Shown piece by piece: positions 11,191 through 19,551 of a stretch of DNA of 64,000 bases (position 1 is the stretch's first letter; every line of letters begins with the position of its first letter). The DNA is from DASZQY01 sp963843565. GTDB taxonomy: Bacteria; Pseudomonadota; Alphaproteobacteria; Rhizobiales; Kaistiaceae. The translations under genes and the position numbers were made by a program. The notes beneath the pieces are model-generated. The model did no database searches and had not been told where the DNA came from. It worked only from the letters and a program-made list of their open reading frames with translations. The stretch covers positions 1,612,001 through 1,676,000 of the forward strand of contig CAWJKY010000003.1 in assembly GCA_963843565.1 (NCBI GenBank), read 5' to 3'.

Positions 11191-12089
11191 GGCTTCTTTG
11201 GCCTCGGCCGCCGGTCGCGCGCGATGAAGAACTGGATGGCACTCAAAATGGCGACGATCACCACGATCACGTAGGAAACGGTCGCCGCGTAGCCGTAGTT
11301 CGGCATGAAACGGAAGGTCAGATCGTAGATGTAGATCGATAGCGTTTCCGTCGCGCCGGAGGGACTGCCGTCGATGGTGATGTTGTTGACCTCGTCGAAT
11401 AGCTGCAGCGTACCAATGGTCGATATGACGGTGGTGAACAGGATCACCGGCTTCAGCATGGGAACGGTCAGGTGGACGAAACGCGCCCACGGCGGCACGC
11501 CGTCGATGCGGGCGCTCTCAAAGATCGACTTGTCGATGTTCTGAAGCGCCGCCAGGTAGAAGACCATGTTGTAGCCGGTCCAGCGCCACGTGATCGCGAG
11601 GATGATCACGACCTTCGCCCAGAACGGATCGCTCAACCACGGGATCGGCGCGCCGACGATATGCAGCCACATCAGCGCGTTGTTGATGACGCCGTCGTTT
11701 GCGAACATCGATTTGAACAGCACCGAGTAGGCGACCAGCGAGGTGACGCAAGGCAGGAAGATCGCCGTGCGGAAAATGCCGCGCATCTTCAATGTCGCGT
11801 CGTCGAGGGCGACGGCGAAGAGCAGCGCCAGCGTGATCATGATCGGCACCTGCACGAAGAAGAAGATGCAGGTGTTGGTGAGCGCGCGGATGAAGACGGG
11901 GTCGCGTGTCAGCCGCACGATGTTGTCGAACCCGCCGAAGTGGAGGTTCAGACCTTTGCCGACCTGGAAGCTCATCCACAACGACCACAGGATCGGATAG
12001 ATCAGGAACAGCCCGAGAAGCACGAGCGCCGGCGCGATGAACAGCCAGCCGTTGATCTGGGCGTTGCGATCAAGCCTTACCTGCGCCAC
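11187..12089 (-). CDS. Carbohydrate ABC transporter permease, MalF-like
   Basis: 300-residue inner-membrane permease. The first predicted span is LFIAPALVLLGLFLIYPIL, typical of MalF/UgpA-type sugar permeases, and the EAA-type loop is recognisable in SIFESARIDGVPPWARF (about 190-206). It lies 216 bp downstream of the binding-protein gene, with a strong hairpin between them, and overlaps the MalG-like partner by 4 bp. It would pair with that protein and the ATPase at 7058-8131. Confidence 0.92.
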   Translation of the reverse strand: MAQVRLDRNAQINGWLFIAPALVLLGLFLIYPILWSLWMSFQVGKGLNLHFGGFDNIVRLTRDPVFIRALTNTCIFFFVQVPIMITLALLFAVALDDATLKMRGIFRTAIFLPCVTSLVAYSVLFKSMFANDGVINNALMWLHIVGAPIPWLSDPFWAKVVIILAITWRWTGYNMVFYLAALQNIDKSIFESARIDGVPPWARFVHLTVPMLKPVILFTTVISTIGTLQLFDEVNNITIDGSPSGATETLSIYIYDLTFRFMPNYGYAATVSYVIVVIVAILSAIQFFIARDRRPRPKKP

Positions 12090-12266
12090 CTGATGCCTCC
12101 CGGATCAAGGACACGCGAGGCCGCGAGCCCGGTCATCATCGCATGTTCTCGCCAATCCGTTTCGCATGGATAACGGCATGGTGGGGTGCCCCCAGTGCAA
12201 TCGGCCCGCAGGCCACGGTAGTGGTCGAATCGCGACGCACAGGGACCAGGGACCGGCGGGAAAGGA

Positions 12267-12295
12267 TCGAGGGCGGGAGAATGTCCCGCCCTCGA
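12267..12295 (-). terminator. Stem-loop between binding protein and permease genes
   Basis: Perfect 12-bp inverted repeat (12267-12278 with 12284-12295) with a 5-nt loop, starting 11 bp after the binding-protein stop on the minus strand. There is no T-run. The gap to the permease start (12090-12305) is otherwise featureless. Partial termination or mRNA stabilisation of the binding-protein transcript is inferred. Confidence 0.65.
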
Positions 12296-12305
12296 ATCTC
12301 ATGCG

Positions 12306-13586
12306 CTACTGGATTTGCGACTGGGCTTGATCGTTGATCGCCTTGATGGCGTCGTCGATGTTTCCGCCCTGGACGATCCCAGGCAGCTGAGCCTGAACGG
12401 CCGAGTCGACCTCAGCGGTGTAGGTGCCGTAGTCGACTGACGGGATCTTCGCGATCCAGTCCGAGAAGTCCTGCCAGACCTGCTGACCGCCGAAGAAGGG
12501 GTCCTTCAGCTGGTAGGCAGGGCCTGTGCGATTGGCGAGCAGCGTGCCGACAGCGCCCTGATCGACCAGGATCTTCTGGTAGAAGTCGACGTCAGCACCC
12601 CAAACCGACTTGAGGAAGTCGACAGCGACGGCCTTGTTCGGCGACTTGGCAAGCACGTACCAGCTCGATCCGCCCTGGTTGGATGCGTGTACGGCATTGG
12701 GGAAACCGCCAAGCTTCGGAGTCGGCGCGACGGCCCATTTGCCCGACTGATCGGCATTGGCCTTGATGGTGCCGGTGATCCACACGCCCACGGGAACGGA
12801 GGCGATTTCACCAGAGGTGAAGCCGCCGGTGTAGTTGGCCCAGCCGCTCACCGACTTGACGATGCCCGACTGCCAGATTCTGGCGTACTGCTCGAGGGCC
12901 GCCTTGAGCGGCGCGTTGCCGACGATGTCCAGGCTGCCGTCTTTCTTGAAATACCACTGGCCGACCGACTGGATCATGATGCGGATGAGACCGTCATCGT
13001 TGAAGTCGAGATCGAGCATCTGGTGGCCGGTCTTGTCCATGACATCCTTGCCGATCTTGATGAGATCGTCCCAGGTGATGTCCTGAAGATCAGAGGCCTT
13101 GTAGCCGGCTTGCGCGAGATAGTCGGAACGGTAGAAGAGGCCGGTGGCGCCGGAGTCAAAGGGAAGCGAGTAGGACTTCCCGTCATAGGTCGCTGCGGCA
13201 ACCTTGTACTGGGCGAACTTCGACATATCGATGTAGTCGGAGAGCGGCTCGAAAGAACCGGGGAACGCCTGCAGATACTTCTGCGCGACGTCATCCTGGA
13301 TAAGGACGATGTCGGGCAGGCCGTCGGTGCTGCCGGACAGCAGCTGGGCCTGCAGCTTGGTGCGGACGTCGTCCTGGCTGGTGGTGTCGATGACGTTGAG
13401 CGAAACGTCGGGATGCGTCTTGGCGTAGATGTCGCCGGCCTCACGCATGGTGACGCCGTTGAAATTGGGGTCCCAACACCAGATGGTCAGGGTGGTCGCG
13501 GCAAACGATGCCGTCGCAGTCAGCATGCCGATGCCGGCGACGGCACTGCCGAGCGCGCGGCGCCAGCCCATGGCGGAGCGATTCAT
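12306..13586 (-). CDS. Extracellular solute-binding protein of a carbohydrate ABC transporter
   Basis: 426 residues of the SBP_bac_1 (cluster B, MalE-like) type. An N-terminal signal peptide (RRALGSAVAGIGMLTATASFA) ends near residue 29. The mature protein shows family features such as LTIWCWDPNF near the start and many aromatic residues for sugar stacking. It is the first structural gene of the operon after the LacI-type regulator, with 105 bp upstream that hold the likely promoter. It delivers the sugar to the permeases encoded downstream. Ligand identity is unknown; the family 2 hydrolase in the operon points to a beta-linked glycoside. Confidence 0.93.
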   Translation of the reverse strand: MNRSAMGWRRALGSAVAGIGMLTATASFAATTLTIWCWDPNFNGVTMREAGDIYAKTHPDVSLNVIDTTSQDDVRTKLQAQLLSGSTDGLPDIVLIQDDVAQKYLQAFPGSFEPLSDYIDMSKFAQYKVAAATYDGKSYSLPFDSGATGLFYRSDYLAQAGYKASDLQDITWDDLIKIGKDVMDKTGHQMLDLDFNDDGLIRIMIQSVGQWYFKKDGSLDIVGNAPLKAALEQYARIWQSGIVKSVSGWANYTGGFTSGEIASVPVGVWITGTIKANADQSGKWAVAPTPKLGGFPNAVHASNQGGSSWYVLAKSPNKAVAVDFLKSVWGADVDFYQKILVDQGAVGTLLANRTGPAYQLKDPFFGGQQVWQDFSDWIAKIPSVDYGTYTAEVDSAVQAQLPGIVQGGNIDDAIKAINDQAQSQIQ

Positions 13587-13629
13587 GTGTACCTCCCAAA
13601 TGTCGAGGCGGTTCCTCCCTGCCTCGGGG

Positions 13630-13649
13630 CTCCATTGTTAGCGATGGAG
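13630..13649 (-). promoter_or_regulatory. Candidate LacI-type operator upstream of the sugar operon
   Basis: A 6-bp inverted repeat CTCCAT/ATGGAG spaced by 8 bp lies 44 bp before the binding-protein start. Reading the minus strand, a TTGCGG hexamer sits 17 bp before TAACAA, which would place the dyad across the -10 region. The spacing is unlike the classic tight LacI palindrome, so this is a weak prediction. An AT-rich TAAATATTTA palindrome (13671-13680) lies further upstream, just after the LacI stop. Confidence 0.3.
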
Positions 13650-13691
13650 TTCCCGGTCCGCAACATTCAGTAAATATTTATCAGGGGGGCC

Positions 13692-14714
13692 TCAGACGCC
13701 TTCCGGGGCGCGGGTGCTGCGCCGCCAGATGATCCGATTGGCGATGGTGATGTGCTTGGCAAGGGTTCGCCCGGCGATGCGTTCCCGCAGCAATTCGACC
13801 GCGGTCTCGCCGATTTCCTCGGCCGGCAGATGGACCGTGGAGAGGGGCGGATCGAGAAACTGGGCGACGGAAATGTCGTTGAAACTCGCCACGGCCACGT
13901 CGTCGGGAATGCGCAAACCGAGTTCGCGAATGGCGCGGTAAGCGCCGACCGCGACGTTGTCGTTGCAGGTCACGATGGCGTCGGGCGGGGCGTCCCCAGC
14001 CATCAGCTGGGCGGCGAGCTGATAGCCGCATTGCTCGGTGTTGCGCTCGAAGCTTTGCTGGGTGGCGCACAGGCGCGGGTCGAACCCGGCGTGCTCCTTC
14101 ATCCAGCGGATGTAGGTGGCGCACCGTATCTCGACGAAGGGATCGCTGACGCCGTCCTCGGTCCAGCCCGCGAAGCCGATCCGCCGATAACCCATCTCGG
14201 TCAAGCCGGAGAGAAGCTTGCGGACGGCCAGAGAAAGATCGCTGGTCACGGAATCGAAGTCGTCGCCGGGCGGCGCGAAGTCGGCAAAGACGGTGTGCCG
14301 GCTGTGGCGCTTCAGCCAGGCGACCTCACCGTCGGTGTGCTTGCCGATGGCGATGACGCCGGCGGCGCTTTGCAGCAGCGTCGGCTCGGGCACGCGGTCG
14401 GTGTGATAGACCTTCACGGTTTCCAGCCGCAACGCCTGGCACCGGCTCTCGATGCCGAGACGCAGCCCGACGTAGTAAGGATCGATCAGCTCGTGTTCGG
14501 GGCGCAGGAAATGCACCAGCGCGACCTTGTGCTGGCTGCGCTGGCTGGCGCGGTTGCGCGCCCGCGGGGTGGAGTAGTTGAGCGCTTCGGCCGTCTCGAT
14601 GATCGCCTGACGCTTGGTTGCGGTGATCGAAAGCGCCGGATCGAAATTGAGAACGCGGGAGACCGTCGCGGTCGAAACGCCAACGGCCTTGGCGATCTCC
14701 TTGAGCGTGACCAT
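13692..14714 (-). CDS. LacI family transcriptional regulator
   Basis: 340 residues. The helix-turn-helix covers residues 2-22 (TLKEIAKAVGVSTATVSRVL), followed by a hinge with RARNR and a periplasmic-binding-protein-like effector domain (about 60-330). The start is placed at MVTLKEIAKAV because LacI proteins begin immediately before this motif; the frame is open 14 codons further upstream. The gene sits directly upstream of, and on the same strand as, the binding protein, permeases, hydrolase and ATPase, so it most likely represses that operon and responds to a sugar released by the family 2 hydrolase. Confidence 0.92.
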   Translation of the reverse strand: MVTLKEIAKAVGVSTATVSRVLNFDPALSITATKRQAIIETAEALNYSTPRARNRASQRSQHKVALVHFLRPEHELIDPYYVGLRLGIESRCQALRLETVKVYHTDRVPEPTLLQSAAGVIAIGKHTDGEVAWLKRHSRHTVFADFAPPGDDFDSVTSDLSLAVRKLLSGLTEMGYRRIGFAGWTEDGVSDPFVEIRCATYIRWMKEHAGFDPRLCATQQSFERNTEQCGYQLAAQLMAGDAPPDAIVTCNDNVAVGAYRAIRELGLRIPDDVAVASFNDISVAQFLDPPLSTVHLPAEEIGETAVELLRERIAGRTLAKHITIANRIIWRRSTRAPEGV

Positions 14715-15105
14715 CGATCCCCACTTGATCGGACGACTGTGCGGCATGAGCGGCACACCCGCGCGGGAGGCGCGCGGCGAGGGATGTCCTTATCAGAAAG
14801 CAGTGGCCTCGCTCAAACGCGGTGATGGACGCCCGGCGCATCACCTGGCGTGCGTGATAAGCGCGCCGAGGCGGCAACCGCCATCGTGCCGTTGTGTCTG
14901 GCAGATCCCTGTTTCGTCAATTACCTCAGATGGTTATCGAGGCGCCGGGTCGACCGGGTCTCCCTCGACAAGACCGCGATGGGTGCCGTCGCTCTTGCGA
15001 TGGCGTGTCGGGCACTTCCGACGGACGAAGTCGTCGGGTATGCACGACCTCGGCATCGGGTCGATGCTCGTTCAGACCGAAAGCAAGACCGAGGAACCTC
15101 CGCCG
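14715..15105. other. 391-bp non-coding stretch between LacI gene and thioesterase gene
   Basis: No supported gene. It holds the 5' regions of the divergent lacI-type and thioesterase genes. Two further in-frame ATG codons (15040, 15064) could extend the thioesterase, but the encoded extension is poorly conserved in character. No hairpin or repeat of note was seen. Confidence 0.5.
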
Positions 15106-15519
15106 ATGCCCGATCCGCTGGTCACCTTCGTCGGCATGGCGCATCCGTGGATGTGCGACATCAACGGGCACGTCAACGTGCGCCACCAGATGGGCTTCTT
15201 CGACGACGCCAGCTTTCAGCTTCTCTGCAAGATCGCCGGGGATGGCGCCGGCGATCTCGGTTGGGCGGACGCGCGCACGGAGGTTTCGTATCGCTCCGAG
15301 ATCAGCCCCGGTACACCGCTGACGATCCATTCGCGCGTCACCCGGGTCGGGCGAACGTCGATCACCTACCGGCACAGCCTGTTCGGCTCGCTCGACAAGA
15401 TCGTGCGCTCGGAGGCGGAGACGGTGACGGTGCGCTTCGACCTTGCAACGCGGAAGGCCGCCGAGCTTGAAGCGGATGTGCGAGCGCGTGCGGACGCGCT
15501 CGTTGTTCAGGACGCGTAG
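15106..15519 (+). CDS. Hotdog-fold acyl-CoA thioesterase (4HBT family)
   Basis: 137-residue hotdog protein. The N-terminal motif DINGHVNVRHQMGFFDDA (about 18-35) corresponds to the catalytic region of YbgC/FadM-type thioesterases, where an Asp and the N-G-H turn act on the thioester. The rest fits the fold, with strands around RTEVSYRSE and LTIHSRVTRVG. The ATG at 15106 is chosen for the GAGGA 10 bp upstream. The gene converges on the LysR gene with a 13-bp overlap. Its place next to a cluster with a beta-keto acid cleavage enzyme suggests it hydrolyses the acyl-CoA produced there, as betainyl-CoA thioesterase does in carnitine breakdown. That link is inference. Confidence 0.8.
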   Translation: MPDPLVTFVGMAHPWMCDINGHVNVRHQMGFFDDASFQLLCKIAGDGAGDLGWADARTEVSYRSEISPGTPLTIHSRVTRVGRTSITYRHSLFGSLDKIVRSEAETVTVRFDLATRKAAELEADVRARADALVVQDA

Positions 15520-16487
15520 TCGCGGGCCGCGATCGGCGTCTTTGACAGACGCGCGAGCAGGAGATCGATCAACCCGGCCTCGGCACGATTGAGATGGGTT
15601 TGCGGGTTGCGCACCACGTATATGTCGATGGCGGGCGGGTCCTTGTGGGGCGGCAGGCGCCATAGCCACCCCGCATCGACGTCGCGCTGCGCGACATGGA
15701 TCGGCAGCGGTCCGATTCCCAGACCCGACATGATCATGCGCCGCACCTCTTCCAGGTGCGAGGACACGCCCACCACCCGTTCGCCGAGCTGCGCCTTTGC
15801 ACGCAACAGGGTCACCGGCCACAAGGCATCCGTGAGACGGTCGGTGCGGAAGGACACCGACGTCTCGCCGCGCAGGTCGGCGAGGGTGAGGCCGGACCTG
15901 CCGAACAGGCGATGGCGCGGCCCGCAGAAGAAGCCGAAATATTCGCGGAAGAGACGCGTGTATCTGAGCTTGGCTTGCTTCTTGTGCACAAGGCAGATGC
16001 CGAAGCTCGCCTGCTTCTGCAGGACGCGGGTGATCACGTCGCGGCTGGTCAGGATGTCGATGCCGAAGGTCGCTGCGGGATGCATCTGGTGGAAGTCGGC
16101 GAGGGCTTCGTCAAAGTCCGGCGAGACCACGTGGCTCGCCATGGCGAGGGTGACGTGGCCGGTGACTTCTTCGCCGAGGTCGCGGATGAGGACGGAGAGC
16201 CGCGCGACGCTGCCGAAGATCTCGACCGCTTCCTGGTAGAGCAGCCGCCCCGCCGGGGTCACCGCGAACCGCCCCGGAGCCCGGTCGACGAGGCGCTTCT
16301 GCAAGCGCTCCTCAAGGCGTCTGAGGGCATTGGAGACGGTCGGCTGCTTGAGCCGCAGGCGATTGCCGGCGGCGGTGATGCCGCCTTCCTCGACGATCGC
16401 AAGGAACGTGCGCAGCAGGTTCCAGTCGAGTTCCCACGGCAGGCGCTGCAGCCGATCCGGGGCGCTGGTGAGCGGTACGACGGCCAT
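15507..16487 (-). CDS. LysR family transcriptional regulator
   Basis: 326 residues. The N-terminal winged helix-turn-helix spans about 18-76, with AGNRLRLKQPTVSNALRRLE as recognition region, and a LysR substrate-binding domain follows (about 105-310). It is transcribed divergently from the amine ABC importer (113 bp between starts) and converges on the thioesterase gene, the usual arrangement for a LysR activator of a neighbouring catabolic operon. The inducer is probably the imported amine or a breakdown product. Confidence 0.93.
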   Translation of the reverse strand: MAVVPLTSAPDRLQRLPWELDWNLLRTFLAIVEEGGITAAGNRLRLKQPTVSNALRRLEERLQKRLVDRAPGRFAVTPAGRLLYQEAVEIFGSVARLSVLIRDLGEEVTGHVTLAMASHVVSPDFDEALADFHQMHPAATFGIDILTSRDVITRVLQKQASFGICLVHKKQAKLRYTRLFREYFGFFCGPRHRLFGRSGLTLADLRGETSVSFRTDRLTDALWPVTLLRAKAQLGERVVGVSSHLEEVRRMIMSGLGIGPLPIHVAQRDVDAGWLWRLPPHKDPPAIDIYVVRNPQTHLNRAEAGLIDLLLARLSKTPIAARDYAS

Positions 16488-16600
16488 CGCGTCATTCTCC
16501 AGGATGATGGTCAGTATTTTGAATATCTATTTGAGGAATGGCCGCCGCGCGAGTCAAAGTCTCGCTACACGTTTCATTGGCGCGGGGATTGCACGGCCCC
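16488..16600. promoter_or_regulatory. Divergent promoter region between LysR gene and importer operon
   Basis: The 113-bp gap includes an AT-rich tract at 16511-16532, in sharp contrast to the GC-rich surroundings. It contains a T-N11-A arrangement beginning at 16511, the minimal LysR recognition pattern. It probably holds both promoters and the LysR site; exact hexamers are not clear. Confidence 0.4.
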
Positions 16601-17467
16601 ATGGAGATTCGCTCGGCCGAGGCGCGGCCCTGGCTTCTGCTCTCGCCGGCGCTGATCACGATCACCTTTCTCCTGGTGATCCCCGTCCTGTTCATCCTCG
16701 TCTATTCGTTCTGGCTGAGGACAGCCACCGGCATCGATCAGGTCGGGTTCTACCTCGCGAACTGGCGCGAGGTGCTCACCGACGGGTTCTACCGCGACAT
16801 CCTGCTGTCCACGCTGCGGATCGCGGCGATCACGACGGTTCTGTGCGCGCTGCTGGGCTATCTGCCGGCCTACTTCATCGCCATGTCGGAGAGCCGCTTC
16901 AAGACGCTGCTCCTGATGCTGATCATCCTGCCGTTCTGGATCAGCTACATCATCCGAACGATGTCGTGGATCAACATTCTCGGCACCAGCGGCGCGCTCA
17001 ACGCGGTGCTTATTGACCTCGGCATCATTCACACGCCGCTCAGCCTGCTCTTCAACCAGGGCAGCGTGATCCTGGGGCTGGTGCACTTCCTCCTGCCCTT
17101 CATGGTGCTCAACGTCTACGTGAGCGTCGAGGCGATCGACAGAAACCTCCTCGACGCGTCGCGCTCGCTGGGCGCCTCCGACGTTCAGTCGTTCTGGGAG
17201 GTGACGTTTCCACTTTCGCTGCCGGGCCTCGCCGCCGGCGGGCTGCTGTGCTTCGTGCTGGCCGCCGGCACCTACATCACGCCCGTGATCCTCGGCGGGC
17301 CACGCGACGCGATGTTCGCCAACCTGGTGTTCGACGCGATCATCACCCAGCTCAACTGGCCACTCGGATCGGCTCTGTCGATCGTCCTTCTGGTCGTGCT
17401 GGGCAGCGTCGTGACCGTCTACAACCGACTGGTCGGGATCGATCAGATCGCCAAGTCATTTGGCTGA
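16601..17467 (+). CDS. ABC transporter permease, PotB-like (polyamine/opine family)
   Basis: 288-residue inner-membrane permease. The first span is LLLSPALITITFLLVIPVLF and the EAA-type loop is DASRSLGASDVQSFWEVTF (about 185-203). The ATG at 16601 is preferred because the earlier ATG at 16538 follows immediately after the predicted LysR site and has its only GAGG just 2 bp upstream; the longer form would add 21 residues. With the next gene it forms the membrane channel of a PotABCD-like importer. Confidence 0.9.
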   Translation: MEIRSAEARPWLLLSPALITITFLLVIPVLFILVYSFWLRTATGIDQVGFYLANWREVLTDGFYRDILLSTLRIAAITTVLCALLGYLPAYFIAMSESRFKTLLLMLIILPFWISYIIRTMSWINILGTSGALNAVLIDLGIIHTPLSLLFNQGSVILGLVHFLLPFMVLNVYVSVEAIDRNLLDASRSLGASDVQSFWEVTFPLSLPGLAAGGLLCFVLAAGTYITPVILGGPRDAMFANLVFDAIITQLNWPLGSALSIVLLVVLGSVVTVYNRLVGIDQIAKSFG

Positions 17468-17479
17468 GGGGATGGCGCG

Positions 17480-18265
17480 ATGAAAGGTTGGTCGCTGATC
17501 CGGTTGTACGCCATCCTCTTCTATCTGTTCATGTTTCTGCCGGTCGCGGTGGTGGTGCTGCTGTCGTTCAATTCGAGCGAATTCGGCGCCTTCCCCATGC
17601 AGGGGCTCAGCCTGAGGTGGTTCGTGCGCCTCGCCGAGAACGAGGCGATCGTGCGCGCCTTCAAGGTCTCGATCGAGCTCGGCGCGCTGACCGCGCTGAT
17701 CTCCAGCGCGCTCGGCGTGATGGCCGCCCTGGCGCTGGTTCGCTACCGGATCCCCGCCAAGAACGCGCTGACAACGCTGCTGATCGCGCCAATCCTCGTC
17801 CCCGAAGTGGTGCTGGCGGTGGCGCTTCTGTTGTTCCTGCGCTGGCTCAACATGCCGAAGAGCTTTCCGCTCCTCCTGTTCGGGCACGTCATCTTCACGC
17901 TGCCGTTCGTGCTGCTCGTGGTGCAGGCGCGGCTGGTCGGCATCCGTCGCGACTACGAGGAAGCGGCCCTCACCCTCGGCGCCAACGGCTTCCAAACCTT
18001 CTTCGAGATCACCTTCCCGCTGCTCATGCCGGCGGTGTTCGCCGGGATGCTCTTCGCCTTCACCATTTCCTTCGACGACATCACCGGCACGATGTTCTGG
18101 AAGCCTGGCGGGGTGGAGACAGTCCCCACGCAGATTTTCGCGATGCTGCGCAATTCGATCTCTCCGGAGATCAACGCCCTCGGGACGGTGATGATCGCGC
18201 TCACGGTGATGTTGCCACTGCTTGGAATGGGCATTGCCCGACAAATGGCCGTCAGTCGCCGGTGA
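17480..18265 (+). CDS. ABC transporter permease, PotC-like
   Basis: 261-residue inner-membrane permease with six predicted spans, beginning LYAILFYLFMFLPVAVVVLL. The EAA-type loop EEAALTLGANGFQTFFEITF is at about 154-173, and the following FAFTISFDDITGTMF is a strong PotC/YdcV family signature. It starts 12 bp after the PotB-like gene and pairs with it. Confidence 0.92.
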   Translation: MKGWSLIRLYAILFYLFMFLPVAVVVLLSFNSSEFGAFPMQGLSLRWFVRLAENEAIVRAFKVSIELGALTALISSALGVMAALALVRYRIPAKNALTTLLIAPILVPEVVLAVALLLFLRWLNMPKSFPLLLFGHVIFTLPFVLLVVQARLVGIRRDYEEAALTLGANGFQTFFEITFPLLMPAVFAGMLFAFTISFDDITGTMFWKPGGVETVPTQIFAMLRNSISPEINALGTVMIALTVMLPLLGMGIARQMAVSRR

Positions 18266-18339
18266 CCCGGCCGCCTCGGCAAACCGGTCCCCTTTCTTCG
18301 AGTCGCAAGGGGCCAACCAACGGAAGGGAGAGTGAACTC

Positions 18340-19485
18340 ATGGACGATACCAAACGCTACGAACGTTTGCTTCAGCGCTACCGCGAAGGCGGAATCGACC
18401 GGCGTAACTTCCTCGGGCTGATCGGCCTCTCGGCCGCCGCCTACGGGGTGATGGGAGGGCCGCTGGCAAAGTACGCGCTTGCCGCCAACCCCGATTCCGT
18501 CCGCTTCGACGGGTGGGGCGGCGTGGTGTCCGAGGCGTTCCGCAAGTACGCGTTCGACCCCTACACCCAGAAGACCGGCATCAAGGTCGTCGACGGCACC
18601 TTCGGCGACGCCGACGAGTACATCTCCAAGGTCAAGGCCAGCCAGCCGGGCGAATTCAACCTCGCCCACCTGTCGGGCGTGTTCGACTATGTGCGCTATC
18701 AGGGCATCGGGATGAACTCGGCACTCGACGAGTCCAAGATCCCCAACCTGAAGAACGTCATTCCGGCGCTGGTGAAGGTGCTCAAGGACATCACCAACGG
18801 CGAGCTTTCCGCGGTTCCCTACGACTACGGCACCACCGGGCTTGCCTATAACCGCAAGTACATCTCCGACGACGAGATCAAGCAGAAGGGCGCCAAGATC
18901 CTTCTCGACGCCAAGTACAAGGGCAAGATCGGCGGCTGGGGCGAATGGAAGACCCGCATCTGGTACGCCGCGTTGCAGACCGACCAGCAACCCAACAATA
19001 TCCAGGACATGGACAAGGTGTGGGCCGCGATCCGCACGAACCGCGACCTTCTGCTGAAGTACTGGAGCTCCGGCGCCGAGCTGATGAGCCTGCTGACCAA
19101 CGAGGAAATCTACGTGACCGAGGGCTGGTCGGGCCGCATCAAGGCGCTGCAGGATCAGGGCCACGACATCGGCTATCTCGATCCGCCGGGCGGTCTTGGC
19201 TGGCAGGAATGCATCTACGTGATGAAGGGCAGCCCGATGGCGGCCTGCGAAGAGCTGCTCGACTTCATGCTCAAGCCCGAGGTGGCGATCGCGGTTGCCG
19301 AAGGCCAGAAGTATCCGCCCTCGCTCAATCCCACAAAGGTCGACCTGCCCGCGGACGTGACGTCTCTGCCGGCGTTCGATCCGACCGGGACGCTCGATGG
19401 CCTCAACTTCTACGACGCCAACTACTGGAACGGTCACGAGGCCGAGTGGTCGAAGGAATTCGGCCGCGTCCAGAAGGGCTACTAG
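18340..19485 (+). CDS. Extracellular binding protein of a polyamine-type ABC transporter (PotD-like)
   Basis: 381 residues. The N-terminus has a twin-arginine-like signal, DRRNFLGLIGLSAAAYGVMG (about 19-38), typical of alphaproteobacterial PotD paralogues. The mature part contains SVRFDGWGGVVSEAF and AVPYDYGTTGLAYN, consistent with SBP_bac_8/PotD proteins that bind spermidine, putrescine or similar amines. The start ATG follows a GGGAGAG ribosome site. A 9-bp hairpin lies just after the stop, before the ATPase gene. The neighbouring deacetylase and aminotransferase suggest an acetylated or amino-group-rich ligand. Confidence 0.9.
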   Translation: MDDTKRYERLLQRYREGGIDRRNFLGLIGLSAAAYGVMGGPLAKYALAANPDSVRFDGWGGVVSEAFRKYAFDPYTQKTGIKVVDGTFGDADEYISKVKASQPGEFNLAHLSGVFDYVRYQGIGMNSALDESKIPNLKNVIPALVKVLKDITNGELSAVPYDYGTTGLAYNRKYISDDEIKQKGAKILLDAKYKGKIGGWGEWKTRIWYAALQTDQQPNNIQDMDKVWAAIRTNRDLLLKYWSSGAELMSLLTNEEIYVTEGWSGRIKALQDQGHDIGYLDPPGGLGWQECIYVMKGSPMAACEELLDFMLKPEVAIAVAEGQKYPPSLNPTKVDLPADVTSLPAFDPTGTLDGLNFYDANYWNGHEAEWSKEFGRVQKGY

Positions 19486-19496
19486 ACCGAACGGCC

Positions 19497-19522
19497 GGAC
19501 GGGGCGCCGCGGTGCCCCGTCC
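19497..19522 (+). terminator. Stem-loop after the PotD-like gene
   Basis: 9-bp perfect stem GGACGGGGC/GCCCCGTCC with an 8-nt loop, 11 bp after the binding-protein stop and 29 bp before the ATPase start. No T-run. It is placed like the hairpins after the other two binding-protein genes. Confidence 0.55.
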
Positions 19523-19551
19523 TCTCCTCAAACGCACCACGGTCAGCAACA

